In this document: one piece after another, positions 43,309 through 59,126 of the stretch
Layout of the letters: the number at the start of each line of letters is the position of its first letter
Position numbering within the stretch: the first letter of the stretch is position 1
Assembly: GCF_000308595.1 (NCBI RefSeq)
Contig: NZ_BAGA01000065.1
Span: 62,001 to 126,000, forward strand
Source of the DNA: Nocardia higoensis NBRC 100133
GTDB lineage: Bacteria > Actinomycetota > Actinomycetes > Mycobacteriales > Mycobacteriaceae
Length of the DNA: 64,000 nucleotides
Direction: 5' to 3'
Position numbers and translations under genes: made by a program
Notes under the pieces: model-generated
Told to the model about the DNA's origin: nothing
The model's input: the letters and a program-made list of their open reading frames with translations, nothing else
The model's database searches: none

Positions 43309-44484
43309 ATGCCGGAGGTCGGGCCGAGACCGGGGCAGCGCATGCGGATCGCCGGCGTAGGGGCCGTCACCGGGTACGGGTGGGGTGTCGAGGCGCTGTG
43401 GCGAGGGTTGCTGAGCGGGAAATCGGCGGCCGCGTTGCATCCGGGATACGGGCCGGAGCGCGATGAACAAGCCTGGGTCGCGCTGGTTCCCGAGGGCGGC
43501 GACCCCGAGACCGGCGACTACCGCTACGCCCGCGCGGTTCGTGCGTCGGTGCGCGAGGCCGTCACCGACGCCGTGGATCGTGGCTGGGAGCCCGGCCGGA
43601 CCGTGGGCGTCATCCACGCGATCGTGCTCGGCGACGTCCGCAACTGGCGTGATTTCTACACCGTGGACGGTGGCCACCGGGGATCTCGCGGCTACCTGAC
43701 GCTGCTGCCCTCCACGCCGATCGCGATGGTCATGCGCGAGTTCGGTTTCCACGGCCCGTCGATGAACGTCTCCGCGGCCTGTAGTTCGGGCAGCGTCGCC
43801 ATGATCACCGCGCAGCTGTGGCTGGAGGCCGGACTGGCCGACGATGTCGTCGTGGTCACCTCCGACATCTCCTGCACCCCGGACATGGTCGAGCATTTCG
43901 TCCGGCTCGGCGCCGCGGTCACCGACGCCGACCCGCTCACCGCCTGCCGGCCCTTCCAGGAGGGCAGCCGCGGTTTCGTCTTCGGCGAGGCCTCGGCGGC
44001 CTTCGTGGTCACCCGCACCCCGGGCAGGCCGTACGCGGCGGTGCTCGGCGGCGCCATGACCAACGACGCCCACCACGTGGTGTCCATCGAACCCACCTAC
44101 GCACACATCATCGAGTGCGCGCGCATCGCCCTCGCGCGGGCCGGCGTGACCCCGGACGAGGTGACCTATCTCAACGTGCACGGCACCGGCACCGCGCAGT
44201 GCGACGCGGCCGAACGGGACCTGAGCGCCACCGTGTTCGGCGACCGTCCGTGGCTGCACGCGCTCAAACCGCTCACCGGGCACAGCCAAGGGGCCGCGGC
44301 CGGCGTGGAGATCGCCGTCGCCGCGCTGGTCTACGAGCGCGGGGTGGTACCCGCGGGGCCGGTCGTCGCGCCCGCCCACCCCCGATTGCTCGACGGCACG
44401 CAGCCGTTCGAGGGCGGCATCACGGTGAAAACCGCACTCGGTATGGGCGGCCACAATTCCGTGCTGGTACTGGGACCCGCCTGA
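43309..44484 (+). CDS. Orphan beta-ketoacyl-ACP synthase (FabF/KasA-like)
   Basis: 391 residues with the thiolase fold. The condensing triad is complete: Cys158 in NVSAACSSGSVAM, His291 in NVHGTGT and His325 in KPLTGHSQGAAAG, with Lys320. Glycine-rich end ALGMGGHNSVLVL is typical. It would extend an acyl chain with malonyl-ACP. No acyl carrier protein, malonyltransferase or reductase is nearby, so it may serve fatty or mycolic acid synthesis or modify a secondary product. ATG 43309 follows GGGGAGGAGC. The surrounding genes are regulatory, and its 3' end is 15 bp from the convergent devS end. Confidence 0.87.
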   Translation: MPEVGPRPGQRMRIAGVGAVTGYGWGVEALWRGLLSGKSAAALHPGYGPERDEQAWVALVPEGGDPETGDYRYARAVRASVREAVTDAVDRGWEPGRTVGVIHAIVLGDVRNWRDFYTVDGGHRGSRGYLTLLPSTPIAMVMREFGFHGPSMNVSAACSSGSVAMITAQLWLEAGLADDVVVVTSDISCTPDMVEHFVRLGAAVTDADPLTACRPFQEGSRGFVFGEASAAFVVTRTPGRPYAAVLGGAMTNDAHHVVSIEPTYAHIIECARIALARAGVTPDEVTYLNVHGTGTAQCDAAERDLSATVFGDRPWLHALKPLTGHSQGAAAGVEIAVAALVYERGVVPAGPVVAPAHPRLLDGTQPFEGGITVKTALGMGGHNSVLVLGPA

Positions 44485-44499
44485 CCACGCACACCTGCC

Positions 44500-46383
<1,884 letters not shown>

Positions 46384-46387
46384 TCAT

Positions 46388-47182
46388 ATGGGTGCGACCG
46401 GAGCGCTGTCGTTGTCCGAACATTGGTCGAGTGCCGCAGATCCGGAATTGGCCGTGACGACGCGTGGCGACGTCGCGCCCGCGGACGTGACCCGCGCGGT
46501 GCGCGCGATCGGCCGGGTGTTGCGTCGTCACCATCTCGACGTTCCCGCCCGTGTCCGCATCACCGCGCCCGCTCCGCTCGGCGCCGACGACCGGGACCGG
46601 CCGAACGTGGTCCAGGCCAATGTCCGCCTGCCGCACACACCGGCTCGCGTGCAGGTCACCGGACCGCGCGGGTTCGCGGTGACCTTCGCCGTCGAGCGCC
46701 TGGACCGCCAGCTGACCCGCCTGGCCGCCCGCCGCGGCCGCGACTGGCCCGATCCCGCCCGCCCGCCGCTGGCCGAGGTGACCGCCACCCGCCCGATCGT
46801 GCGCCGCAAGCGCTGCACCCTGCTCATCGGCACGCCCGCCGAGGCCGCCGCGGTGATGGACGCGATGGATTACGACGCCCACCTGTTCACCGACTCCGAC
46901 ACCGGCGAGGACGCGATCGTCTGCTGGACCCAGCCGGTCGGGGTGACATTGATCCGGCAGCGCAGCATCGCTCAGGTGGGGGAGCGCGATCAGGACCTGC
47001 TCGACTCGGTGCCGCTGCGGGTGCGTTCCGAGCCCGCGCCGGTGCTCACCGAATCCGAGGCGGTCGAGCACCTGTGCGGGCGCGGGCAGGCGCTGCTGTT
47101 CTTCACCGACGCCCGCACCGGCCGCGGCCGGCTGCTGTACCGCCGCTACGACGGCGATCTGACCATCGTGGCGCCCGCCTGA
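46388..47182 (+). CDS. Ribosome hibernation factor with duplicated S30AE C-terminal domain (Rv0079-like)
   Basis: 264 residues. An N-terminal region (about 28-110) resembles the ribosome-binding HPF/RaiA fold. Then come two copies of the S30AE C-terminal dimerisation domain: CTLLIGTPAEAAAVMDAMDY-DAHLFTDSDTGEDAIV (about 138-195) and ESEAVEHLCGRGQALLFFTD-ARTGRGRLLYRRYDGDLTIV (about 218-262). Long-type factors with this build stabilise inactive ribosomes in dormancy; the DosR-regulated M. tuberculosis Rv0079 is the closest in design. The DevR box 61 bases upstream and the flanking devS and devR genes support hypoxic induction. ATG 46388; the frame is open upstream but runs antisense through devS. 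Confidence 0.88.
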   Translation: MGATGALSLSEHWSSAADPELAVTTRGDVAPADVTRAVRAIGRVLRRHHLDVPARVRITAPAPLGADDRDRPNVVQANVRLPHTPARVQVTGPRGFAVTFAVERLDRQLTRLAARRGRDWPDPARPPLAEVTATRPIVRRKRCTLLIGTPAEAAAVMDAMDYDAHLFTDSDTGEDAIVCWTQPVGVTLIRQRSIAQVGERDQDLLDSVPLRVRSEPAPVLTESEAVEHLCGRGQALLFFTDARTGRGRLLYRRYDGDLTIVAPA

Positions 47183-47207
47183 GCCGAGGCCGAGGGGCCT
47201 CGGCTCA
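47180..47207. terminator. Shared terminator containing both stop codons
   Basis: TGAGCCGAGGCC (47180-47191), loop GAGG, GGCCTCGGCTCA (47196-47207): a perfect 12-bp stem. Its left end is the stop of the hibernation factor gene and its right end is the stop of the convergent devR gene, an economical bidirectional terminator. Confidence 0.85.
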
Positions 47208-47891
47208 CAGCCCGCGCAGCTTGGAGGCCAGCACGGCCGCCTGGGTGCGCCGTTCCATGCCGAGCTTGGCCAGTAGTCGCGAGACGTAGTTCTTCACCGT
47301 CTTCTCCGCGAGGAACATGCGGGCCGCGATCTGCCGGTTGGTCAGTCCCTCACCGAGCAGGGTGAGCAGTTTGCGCTCCTGGTCGGTGAGCCCGGCCAGC
47401 GGCCCGGTGTCCGCGCGCAGACGCGCCTTCAGCGCTTCGGCGGCCCGGTTGTCCAGCAGTGAACGGCCCGCGCCGACGGCCTTGATCGCCTCCGCCAGCT
47501 CCATGCCTTTGATGTTCTTGACCACATAGCCGCTGGCGCCCGCCATGATCGCGTCGAGCATGGCGTGCTCGTCGGTGTAGGAGGTCAGGATCAGGCAGCG
47601 CAGCCCGTCGATCTCGGCGAGCAGTTCGCGGCACAGTTCGATGCCGTTGCCGTCGGGCAGGCGCACATCGAGTACCGCCACGTCCGGGCGGGCCGCGCGG
47701 ATGCCGGTGCGTGCGCTCGCGACGTCACCGGCCTCGCCGATCACCCGCAGACCGGGATCGCTGTCGAGCAGGTCGATCAGGCCCCGCCGGACGATCTCGT
47801 GGTCGTCGACCAGGAACACCCCGAGCACGCCTCCCGGTGCCGATGATCCGGACGACGACCGGCCGGTGGCCGGCTCGAACGAATTTCCCAC
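47205..47891 (-). CDS. devR: DevR/DosR response regulator
   Basis: 228 residues from GTG 47891: a Ser-rich leader of about 22 residues, then a receiver domain and a LuxR/NarL helix-turn-helix. The receiver shows [20 protein letters not shown], phospho-acceptor aspartate in [21 protein letters not shown] and the lysine in [11 protein letters not shown]. The HTH part ([40 protein letters not shown]) is nearly identical to M. tuberculosis DosR. A later GTG at 47828 aligns with the M. tuberculosis start but has its purine-rich site too close, so the N-terminus is uncertain. It would bind the DevR box at 46308-46327. Confidence 0.93.
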   Translation of the reverse strand: MGNSFEPATGRSSSGSSAPGGVLGVFLVDDHEIVRRGLIDLLDSDPGLRVIGEAGDVASARTGIRAARPDVAVLDVRLPDGNGIELCRELLAEIDGLRCLILTSYTDEHAMLDAIMAGASGYVVKNIKGMELAEAIKAVGAGRSLLDNRAAEALKARLRADTGPLAGLTDQERKLLTLLGEGLTNRQIAARMFLAEKTVKNYVSRLLAKLGMERRTQAAVLASKLRGL

Positions 47892-48062
47892 CGGGCCACC
47901 GTATCCCGCTCGCCGTGCGGCCGCATCGTGCTGGGGCGCGATCGGGTGGCGGCTGTGATGTGCGCCGTCGATCCGGCGAACTTGTCGGTGGGCGCGCCTA
48001 GCATGGCGATCGGGGGTCATGTCTGTTCATTCGCTGTACCCGATCGAGAAGGGACTCACCTG

Positions 48063-51191
<3,129 letters not shown>

Positions 51192-51230
51192 TCGTGGGTG
51201 AGAGGGCAGGCGGGACGAGTGATTCCGCGT

Positions 51231-51264
51231 CGACGGCCGGTGCGCTTCTGCGTGCCGGCCGTCG
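51231..51264 (+). terminator. uvrA terminator
   Basis: CGACGGCCGG (51231-51240) pairs perfectly with CCGGCCGTCG (51255-51264), 40 bases after the uvrA stop. Confidence 0.75.
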
Positions 51265-51501
51265 TATGTTTGCTGGTCAGCGCCTCGGACAGGGGAGGGT
51301 GGGCGCGTCGCGGTGCGGCGAAGTTACCCGGGCGTCAAAACCCGGGGAAAGTGAAACGATGATGTGTAAGATCGGCGTCACCGTGTCCGGGAACGGTTCC
51401 GGACAGTCGCGGTACACGATCCCCGGCGCCGAGGCGCGGTGGCGCACCGACGGAGCTCCACCCTAAAGGCCGAAGCCGGGGGACAAGAAAGGAATGCAGC
51501 C
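51265..51501 (+). promoter_or_regulatory. Promoter and inverted repeat before the tandem peptide genes
   Basis: TAAGAT (51367-51372) fits a -10 hexamer. Just downstream is TGTCCGG-GAACGGTT-CCGGACA (51384-51405), arms of 7 bp, either an operator or a 5' hairpin of the transcript. An unlinked CCCGGG pair surrounds CGTCAAAA upstream. A leader of about 120 bases then runs to the first peptide gene. Elements are inferred by eye. Confidence 0.45.
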
Positions 51502-51597
51502 ATGGAAGGCGTGGACATCGCCGGAATTCTCGAGCTCGTTCTCGGATTCCTGGGCAGCGGCTCGTCGATCAACTACATCCCGGGCACGCCTGCCTGA
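51502..51597 (+). CDS. Small peptide 1 of a tandem pair
   Basis: 31 residues beginning MEGVDIAGILELVLGFLGSG and ending with a Ser/Ile/Tyr/Pro segment that finishes PGTPA. ATG 51502 follows AAAGGA eight bases upstream. No signal peptide: the first half is an acidic amphipathic or hydrophobic helix and the second half is Ser/Pro-rich. A related peptide gene follows 31 bp later, sharing GSS-I-...-P-PA. Short acidic peptides encoded in tandem without signal sequences are a feature of the PorA/PorH channel formers of Corynebacterium, so a cell-wall peptide role is conceivable but not shown. Other possibilities are a bacteriocin-like pair or a regulatory peptide. Confidence 0.6.
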   Translation: MEGVDIAGILELVLGFLGSGSSINYIPGTPA

Positions 51598-51628
51598 GCG
51601 CGTCCGTCACGGAAGGAATCAACACCAC

Positions 51629-51727
51629 ATGGAATCCGGAAGCTCCGGTCTCACCGCACTTTTCACCGCCCTGGCCAACATGCTGAGCTCGGGCTCCTCG
51701 ATCTCGGTCACCCCGCCGCCGGCCTAG
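51629..51727 (+). CDS. Small peptide 2 of a tandem pair
   Basis: 32 residues beginning MESGSSGLTALFTALANMLS and ending SISVTPPPA. ATG 51629 follows GGAAGGA about 11 bases upstream. Like its neighbour it has a short hydrophobic helix (LTALFTALANML) followed by a Ser/Pro tail; both carry SSGSSI or SGSSI and end in PA. GC-rich third positions, own ribosome-binding sites and a following hairpin support two translated genes in one transcript. Function unknown. Confidence 0.6.
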   Translation: MESGSSGLTALFTALANMLSSGSSISVTPPPA

Positions 51728-51738
51728 TGACTTCCGGG

Positions 51739-51765
51739 CGGGGCGGCCGCTGCCAGGCCGCCTCG
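51739..51765 (+). terminator. Terminator of the tandem peptide transcript
   Basis: CGGGGCGGCC (51739-51748) pairs with GGCCGCCTCG (51756-51765), one G-U pair, 11 bases after the second peptide stop. Confidence 0.7.
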
Positions 51766-51830
51766 CTCCGTCCCGGCGCGCTCTGTCGTCGCGGTGACGA
51801 TTCCCCGGCTTCGGGACCACCCGATCGGGC

Positions 51831-52190
51831 TCAGTAGACGGGGCCGGTGTATTTCTCGCCCGGCCCCTTGCCCGGCTCGTCCGGATGAGCCGACGCCTCG
51901 CGGAACGCGCGCTGCAAGGCCTGCAGTCCTTCGCGGATCGGTCCCGCGTGTGGCCCCAGATACTCCACCGAAGCGGTTACCAGCCCTGCCAGCGCCGTGA
52001 TCACCCGCCGTGCTTCGTCCAGGTCCTTACGCGGGCTGTTGTCCGGGTCCTCGTCGGCCAGTCCGAGTTTCTCCGCGGCCGAACTCATCAGCATCACGGC
52101 CGCGCGGCTGATCACCTCGACAGCGGGGATCTCGGCCAGTTCGCGCACATCGCCCGGTTCACGCGGGGAGTCGTCGAGCTCGTCAGTCAT
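51831..52190 (-). CDS. DUF1844 family protein
   Basis: 119 residues. The middle segment IPAVEVISRAAVMLMSSAAE-KLGL and DLDEARRVITALAGLVTASV are the hallmark of DUF1844, a small helical family of unknown function widespread in actinobacteria. The N-terminus is acidic and the end (PGEKYTGPVY) is conserved. Its ATG overlaps the stop of the DinB-like gene (ATGA at 52187-52190), so the two are translationally coupled. In relatives it lies close to infC, as here. Confidence 0.82.
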   Translation of the reverse strand: MTDELDDSPREPGDVRELAEIPAVEVISRAAVMLMSSAAEKLGLADEDPDNSPRKDLDEARRVITALAGLVTASVEYLGPHAGPIREGLQALQRAFREASAHPDEPGKGPGEKYTGPVY

Positions 52191-52723
52191 GACTGACAGG
52201 CTAGCGAGGCCGCTCGCAGCATCCGGAGCTGGCCGATCTCGGCGATGTTCTTCATCAGTTCGGCGTTCACCCACCCCGCCAGGTGTGCGATGGTCAGGCC
52301 GGCCGCCGCGGGCCACGGATAGGCCGACGGCGCCTCGAATCCGGCGTCGGCGACCGAGTCCAGGGCCGCCGCCCATTCGGCGCGCAAGGTGCGCAAGCGC
52401 GTGAGCGCGGCCGCGCCGCTGCCCGCCCAGCAGAACTGCTCGCGCGGGGTCGGCTCCCGCCCGGCGACATGATCGAGCGCGGTGCTCCACCACCAGTCGA
52501 TGTGCCAGCTGAGCCAGGCGATCGTGGGGGCCGGGATCGGGTCGGGCTCGGTGTCGGCCCAGTCCGGGCGCCACCGCCCGTCGCGGCCGCGGTGTACCGT
52601 CCAGACCAGCTCGGTGGGCTGCCAGAGGAAGTCCGTCTCGGTGAGTGTGTCCACGTGCACCTCGGCCAGCGCCCAGGTCAGATCGAACTGCCAGCGCAGC
52701 AGTTCGCGCGAGGGTATCGGCAT
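52187..52723 (-). CDS. DinB/YfiT-like protein
   Basis: 178 residues, a four-helix bundle. It begins MPIPSRELLRWQFDLTWALA and has the metal-site candidate histidines in IAWLSWHIDWWWS and LTIAHLAGWVNAELM. DinB-like proteins are putative metal-dependent thiol transferases (mycothiol or bacillithiol linked); the exact role here is unknown. ATG 52723 is chosen; ATG 52735 four codons earlier is equally possible because neither has a ribosome-binding site. Coupled to DUF1844 downstream. Divergent from infC. Confidence 0.8.
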   Translation of the reverse strand: MPIPSRELLRWQFDLTWALAEVHVDTLTETDFLWQPTELVWTVHRGRDGRWRPDWADTEPDPIPAPTIAWLSWHIDWWWSTALDHVAGREPTPREQFCWAGSGAAALTRLRTLRAEWAAALDSVADAGFEAPSAYPWPAAAGLTIAHLAGWVNAELMKNIAEIGQLRMLRAASLACQS

Positions 52724-52790
52724 GCTGGACAGCATGTGGGGCGCTGCCTGCGCGCGCAACGGGATTTCCGGCGATCCGGTCCCGGGCGAT

Positions 52791-52819
52791 TCGGAGCACG
52801 GGCGTGATAGTGCTAGACT
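52791..52819 (+). promoter_or_regulatory. Probable promoter of the infC operon
   Basis: TAGACT (52814-52819) as -10, with TCGGAG (52791-52796) 17 bases upstream. The same pair of elements precedes tRNA-Leu in this window, which is consistent with a housekeeping promoter of the translation machinery. It implies a leader of nearly 290 bases before infC. Confidence 0.5.
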
Positions 52820-53113
52820 TTCTGCCGACGACCGCCCCGGCTGTGCTGGGGCTGACAAGTGGAGCCCGACTCCCACCGTTGCCGGCGACGACCGTTCGGA
52901 CGATCGCACTGGTGAAACGGTCCGGTCATCCGCCGATACGGGCGGATTTTCCGCGCGAGATCCGTGCGCGGGAGTCGTTGCGATTCCGTCGCATCGGCGA
53001 TCGGTCGACTCGGGCCCCGTTGCGGTGAAATACCGCACCGGGGCTTTTGTGTTGAAACAGGGGTTGCATTACTTGCGGTCGTCGTGACGACACCGCTTGA
53101 CCTAGGAGGCCCC
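52820..53113 (+). promoter_or_regulatory. infC leader with terminator-like hairpins
   Basis: The untranslated leader contains two hairpins followed by U-runs. ATCCGCC-GATACG-GGCGGAT-TTT is at 52928-52950. GCCCCG-T-TGCGGT-GAAAT-ACCGCA-C-CGGGGC is at 53014-53044, followed by TTTT. A stem CCGCGC/GCGCGG lies between them. True U-tract terminators are rare in this genome, so two in a leader suggest transcription attenuation of the infC-rpmI-rplT operon, as L20 does through other structures in Firmicutes. The effector is not known. Confidence 0.65.
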
Positions 53114-53728
<615 letters not shown>

Positions 53729-53785
53729 TACGTTCAGATGCCGCAGGTCTCCCGGTGACCTGCGGGACGACAGATAGAGGAATCC

Positions 53786-53980
53786 ATGCCGAAGATGAAG
53801 AGCCACAGCGGCGCCTCGAAGCGATTCAAGGTGTCCGGTAAAGGCAAGCTGCTGCGTCAGCAGGCGAACCGTCGCCACCTGCTCGAGCACAAGTCCTCCC
53901 GCCGGACTCGTCGTCTGGACGGCACCGAGGTCGTCGCGGCTGCCGATGTCCGTCGCGTGAAGAAGCTGCTGGGCCGGTAA
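53786..53980 (+). CDS. rpmI: 50S ribosomal protein L35
   Basis: 64 residues, strongly basic, starting [20 protein letters not shown] and ending [10 protein letters not shown]. The hallmark [12 protein letters not shown] and the basic RRTRRLD loop identify L35. ATG 53786 has AGAGGA upstream. Second gene of the operon, 57 bp after infC. Confidence 0.97.
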   Translation: MPKMKSHSGASKRFKVSGKGKLLRQQANRRHLLEHKSSRRTRRLDGTEVVAAADVRRVKKLLGR

Positions 53981-54059
53981 CTCGCTCCACCGGCTCACCG
54001 CCATCCTCCCGACCACATCCGGGCGCGACCGCGCCCCCTACTCGATCAAGGACTGACCA

Positions 54060-54440
54060 GTGGCACGCGTCAAAAGGGCCGTCAACGCTCAGAAGAAGCG
54101 CCGTTCCATCCTCGAGGCCTCCAAGGGCTACCGGGGCCAGCGCTCGCGGCTGTACCGCAAGGCCAAGGAACAGCAGCTGCACTCGCTCACCTACGCCTAC
54201 CGGGACCGCCGGGCGCGCAAGGGTGATTTCCGCAAGCTGTGGATCGCGCGTATCAACGCCGCGGCGCGCTTGAACGACATCACCTACAACCGCTTCATCC
54301 AGGGCCTGAAGGCCGCGGGTGTCGAGGTGGACCGCAAGATCCTGGCCGAGCTGGCCGTCTCCGACGCCGAGGCGTTCGCCGGTCTGGTGGCCGTCGCGAA
54401 GGCCGCGCTCCCGCAGGACGTCAACGCCCCGGCCGCCTGA
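54060..54440 (+). CDS. rplT: 50S ribosomal protein L20
   Basis: 126 residues, GTG start 54060. The N-terminal basic extension [20 protein letters not shown] winds through 23S rRNA, and the globular part has [21 protein letters not shown]20 is needed for early 50S assembly and represses its operon in other bacteria. A long hairpin 34 bp downstream separates it from tsnR. Confidence 0.97.
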   Translation: MARVKRAVNAQKKRRSILEASKGYRGQRSRLYRKAKEQQLHSLTYAYRDRRARKGDFRKLWIARINAAARLNDITYNRFIQGLKAAGVEVDRKILAELAVSDAEAFAGLVAVAKAALPQDVNAPAA

Positions 54441-54473
54441 GCCGAACCTCGTTGACAACGGGAAACTCTTCGG

Positions 54474-54518
54474 AACGACCCGCGGACGCGCTCTCACGGG
54501 CGCATCTCGCGGGTCGTT
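54474..54518 (+). terminator. Terminator after rplT
   Basis: AACGACCCGCG (54474-54484) pairs perfectly with CGCGGGTCGTT (54508-54518), followed by TC. The 23-base loop is large. tsnR starts 29 bases later and may use read-through or its own promoter. Confidence 0.7.
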
Positions 54519-54546
54519 TCGTCGTATCGCACCGCGGTGGGTCGTC

Positions 54547-55371
54547 GTGGACGAGCTGACGAGCCGGCACAATCCGCGAGTCGTCTCGGCTGCCAAGCTC
54601 CATCGGGCCGCGCACCGCCGCAAGACCGGGCTGTTCCTCGCGGAGGGGGCGAACGCGGTGACCGCCGCGCTGGCGACGGGCCGCGTCCGGGAGCTGTTCT
54701 ACTCGGCCGCCGCGGCCCAGCGCGAGCACGAGCTCGTCGCCTCGGCCGCCGCCACCGGCGTGCGCACCACGCTGGTCGACGACCGCGCCGCCGAACACCT
54801 CGGTGAGACCGTCACCGCTCCGGGCCTGGTCGCCGTCTGCGAGCAGATCGACGTGCCGCTTGCCGACGTGCTCGGCCGCGACCCGCGCCTGCTGGCGGTT
54901 CCGGTGGAGATCGCCGAGCCCGGCAACGCAGGCACCCTGATCCGGGTCGCGGATGCGGTCGGCGCCGACGGTGTGGTGCTGGCCGGCCCCACCGTCGACC
55001 CGCACAACGGCAAGTGCGTGCGGGCCAGTGCGGGCAGCCTGTTCCACGTGCCGATCGTGCGCGGCCGTGAGATCGAGCAGACCCTGACCGCGGTGCGCGA
55101 AGCCGGGCTCACCCTGCTGGCCACGGCGGCCGACGGCGAGGTCGACCTCGACGAGGCCGACGAGATCCTGGCGGGCCCGGTGGCCTGGCTGTTCGGCAAC
55201 GAGGCGCACGGCCTGGATCCGGCCGTGGCGGCCCGCGCCGACCACCGCGTGCGCATCCCCATCCACGGCCGCGCCGAGAGCTTGAACCTGGCCGCCGCGG
55301 CGGCGATCTGCCTCTACGCGAGCGCCCGTGTGCACCACCGCGCTCGCGACTCGGATCCGGCGCGCCGGTAA
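54547..55371 (+). CDS. tsnR: SpoU-family RNA 2'-O-methyltransferase (TsnR-like)
   Basis: 274 residues. N-terminal L7Ae-like substrate-binding part (residues about 10-95) followed by the knotted SPOUT domain. Motif 1 is NAGTLIRVADAVGADGVVLA, motif 2 LFGNEAHGLDP and motif 3 IPIHGRAESLNLAAAAAICL. It methylates a ribose in tRNA or rRNA; the name follows the M. tuberculosis counterpart Rv1644 and does not prove thiostrepton resistance. GTG 54547 begins the conserved N-terminus. Position after rplT matches mycobacteria. Confidence 0.9.
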   Translation: MDELTSRHNPRVVSAAKLHRAAHRRKTGLFLAEGANAVTAALATGRVRELFYSAAAAQREHELVASAAATGVRTTLVDDRAAEHLGETVTAPGLVAVCEQIDVPLADVLGRDPRLLAVPVEIAEPGNAGTLIRVADAVGADGVVLAGPTVDPHNGKCVRASAGSLFHVPIVRGREIEQTLTAVREAGLTLLATAADGEVDLDEADEILAGPVAWLFGNEAHGLDPAVAARADHRVRIPIHGRAESLNLAAAAAICLYASARVHHRARDSDPARR

Positions 55372-55403
55372 TCCGGGTGAATCGCCGGAAACCGATCCCA
55401 TAG

Positions 55404-56570
<1,167 letters not shown>

Positions 56571-56603
56571 CCTCCCCCTTCGATCGAGAGAGCGAAAAGT
56601 CAC

Positions 56604-59108
56604 GTGCGAGTAGCGCAGTCCTGGCTGACCGAGATCATCGAGCGCGCCACCCCCGGCTGGTCGGTCACGCCCGAGGAACTGGACGCCGCGTTCGTCCGCG
56701 TCGGGCTGGAGGTCGAGGAGGTCGACAAGCTGGCCCGGGTGACCGGCGACCTGGAGCATCCGCTGGTGGTCGGCCGCGTCCTGGAGGTCACCGAGCTGAC
56801 CGAGTTCAAGAAGCCGATCCGGTTCTGCAAGGTCGACGTCGGCAATGTCGAGCCGCAGGAGATCGTCTGCGGCGCGCGTAACTTCGCGGTGGGCGACCTG
56901 GTCGTGGTGGTGCTGCCCGGCGGCGTGCTGCCCGGCGGGTTCGCGATCAGCTCGCGCAAGACCTACGGTCACGTCTCCAACGGCATGATCTGCTCGGTGG
57001 CCGAACTCGGCATCGGCAAGGACCACTCCGGCATCCTGGTGCTGGAACCGGGCACCGCCGAGCCGGGCACCGACGCCAACGAACTGCTCGGCCTCGACGA
57101 CACCGTCATCGAGCTCAACATCACCCCCGACCGCGGCTACTGCTTCTCGGTCCGCGGCTTGGCCCGCGAGATCGCCTGCGGGGCCGATTTGGAGTACCTC
57201 GATCCCGCGGTGCGCACGCTGCCCGCCGACGAGGCCCCGGCCTGGCCGATCCGGGTGGAATCCGATTCCCGATGCACCCGGTTCGCGGCGCGCCGGGTCA
57301 CCGGCATCGACCCGGCCGCGGTCAGCCCGTGGTGGCTGCAGCGCAGGCTGCTGCTGTCGGGCGTGCGGCCGATCTCCCCGGCCGTCGACGTGACCAACTA
57401 CGTCATGCTCGAACTCGGCCAGCCCCTGCACGCCTTCGACGCCGCGCGTCTCAACGGTGGTCTGGTGGTGCGCACCGCCAACAGGGGCGAGACCCTGCGC
57501 ACCCTCGACGACGTGGAACGCACCCTCGACGACGAGGACGTGGTGATCGCCGACGACTCCGGCGTGATCTCGCTGGCGGGCGTGATGGGCGGCGCGAGCA
57601 CCGAGGTGAGCGCGGAAACCACCGACGTGCTGCTGGAAGCCGCCACCTGGAACTCGCTGCTCATCTACCGCACCGCGCGCAGGCACAAGCTGGTCTCCGA
57701 GGCGGGCAAGCGCTACGAACGCGTCGTCGACCCGGAACTCAATGTCGCCGCGCTGGACCGCGCCGCCACCCTGCTCGCCGAGATCACCGGCGGCACCGTC
57801 GAACCCGTGCTCTCCGATGTGCGGGTGCCCACCCCGGCCCCCGAGCCGATCCGGATGGACATCGACTTGGCCGATCGCGTCGCGGGCGTCACCTACCCGC
57901 GCGGCACCTCGGCCCGCCGGCTGGCCCAGATCGGTTGCCACGTCGAGGTTTCCGTCGACGAGGAGACCGGTCACGGTCAGCTCGTGGTGACCCCGCCGAG
58001 CTGGCGTCCCGATCTCGCCCAGCCCGCCGACCTGGTCGAGGAGGTGCTGCGCCTGGAGGGCCTCGAGCAGATTCCGTCGATTGTGCCGACCGCCCCCGCC
58101 GGTCGCGGTCTGACCGCGGTGCAGCGTCGCCGCCGGGCGGTGAGCCGCGCGCTGGCCTTCGCAGGCGCCGTCGAGGTGCCCGCGCCGGTGTTCCTGGCCG
58201 CGGGCGTCTTCGACGTGTGGGGCCTGGACGAGGACGATCCGCGCCGCGCGACCACCCGGGTGCTCAACCCGCTCGACGTGGAGCGCGCCGAGCTGTCCAC
58301 CACGCTGCTGCCCGGTCTGCTGGAGATCGCCCAGCGCAATATCTCCCGCGGTGCCCGCGACCTCACCCTCTACGCCATCGGCCAGGTCACCCTGGCCACC
58401 GGCGCGACCAAGGCCGTCGAGCCGTTGCCGGTGGACCGCCGTCCCACCGACGAGCAGATCACCGAACTACTGGCCTCGCTGCCCGAGCAGCCCGTCCGGA
58501 TCGGCGCCGTGCTCACCGGCCGCCAGGAACCGCGCGGCCCGTGGGGCCCGGGCAGGCAGGTCGAGGCCGCCGACGCCTTCGCCCTGGTCGAGGCCGTTGC
58601 CGACGCCGCGGGCGTGGTGATCGAACGTCGCGCCGCCGCCTACCTGCCCTGGCATCCGGGCCGCTGTGCCGAGCTCGTCGTCGACGGCACCGTCGTCGGT
58701 CATGCGGGCGAGCTGCATCCGGCGGTCCTGGAGCGCGCGGGCCTACCCGCCCGCACCTGCGCGGTCGAACTCGACCTCGACGCTCTGCCGCTGACCGAGG
58801 CCCGGCCGGCGCCGGTCGTCTCGGCGTTCCCCGCGGTGCTGCAGGACGTCTCGGTCAGCGTCGAGAAGTCCGTCTCCGCCGCGGCCGTCGAATCCGCTCT
58901 GCGCGGCGGCGCGGGCGATCTGCTCGAGGACGTCGCCCTGTTCGACGTGTACGAAGGCGAGCAGGCGGGCGAGGGCCGCAAGTCCCTCACCTACGCCCTG
59001 CGCTTCCGCGCTTCCGACCGCACCCTCACCGAGGACGAGGCCAGCGCGGCCCGCGATGCCGCGGTTGCCGCCGCGGGCGAGTCGGTGGGCGCCGTCCTGC
59101 GCGGCTGA
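56604..59108 (+). CDS. pheT: Phenylalanyl-tRNA synthetase beta subunit
   Basis: 834 residues, GTG 56604. It has the domain order of bacterial PheT: a tRNA-binding OB domain (about 45-160), the B3/B4 editing module (about 210-390), the B5 domain (about 405-480), a catalytic-like core and a C-terminal anticodon-binding FDX-ACB domain (about 740-833: [38 protein letters not shown]). It contributes editing of Tyr-tRNA-Phe and tRNA binding. A good terminator follows. Confidence 0.97.
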   Translation: MRVAQSWLTEIIERATPGWSVTPEELDAAFVRVGLEVEEVDKLARVTGDLEHPLVVGRVLEVTELTEFKKPIRFCKVDVGNVEPQEIVCGARNFAVGDLVVVVLPGGVLPGGFAISSRKTYGHVSNGMICSVAELGIGKDHSGILVLEPGTAEPGTDANELLGLDDTVIELNITPDRGYCFSVRGLAREIACGADLEYLDPAVRTLPADEAPAWPIRVESDSRCTRFAARRVTGIDPAAVSPWWLQRRLLLSGVRPISPAVDVTNYVMLELGQPLHAFDAARLNGGLVVRTANRGETLRTLDDVERTLDDEDVVIADDSGVISLAGVMGGASTEVSAETTDVLLEAATWNSLLIYRTARRHKLVSEAGKRYERVVDPELNVAALDRAATLLAEITGGTVEPVLSDVRVPTPAPEPIRMDIDLADRVAGVTYPRGTSARRLAQIGCHVEVSVDEETGHGQLVVTPPSWRPDLAQPADLVEEVLRLEGLEQIPSIVPTAPAGRGLTAVQRRRRAVSRALAFAGAVEVPAPVFLAAGVFDVWGLDEDDPRRATTRVLNPLDVERAELSTTLLPGLLEIAQRNISRGARDLTLYAIGQVTLATGATKAVEPLPVDRRPTDEQITELLASLPEQPVRIGAVLTGRQEPRGPWGPGRQVEAADAFALVEAVADAAGVVIERRAAAYLPWHPGRCAELVVDGTVVGHAGELHPAVLERAGLPARTCAVELDLDALPLTEARPAPVVSAFPAVLQDVSVSVEKSVSAAAVESALRGGAGDLLEDVALFDVYEGEQAGEGRKSLTYALRFRASDRTLTEDEASAARDAAVAAAGESVGAVLRG

Positions 59109-59126
59109 GCGGCGAGAGCATCCGGA

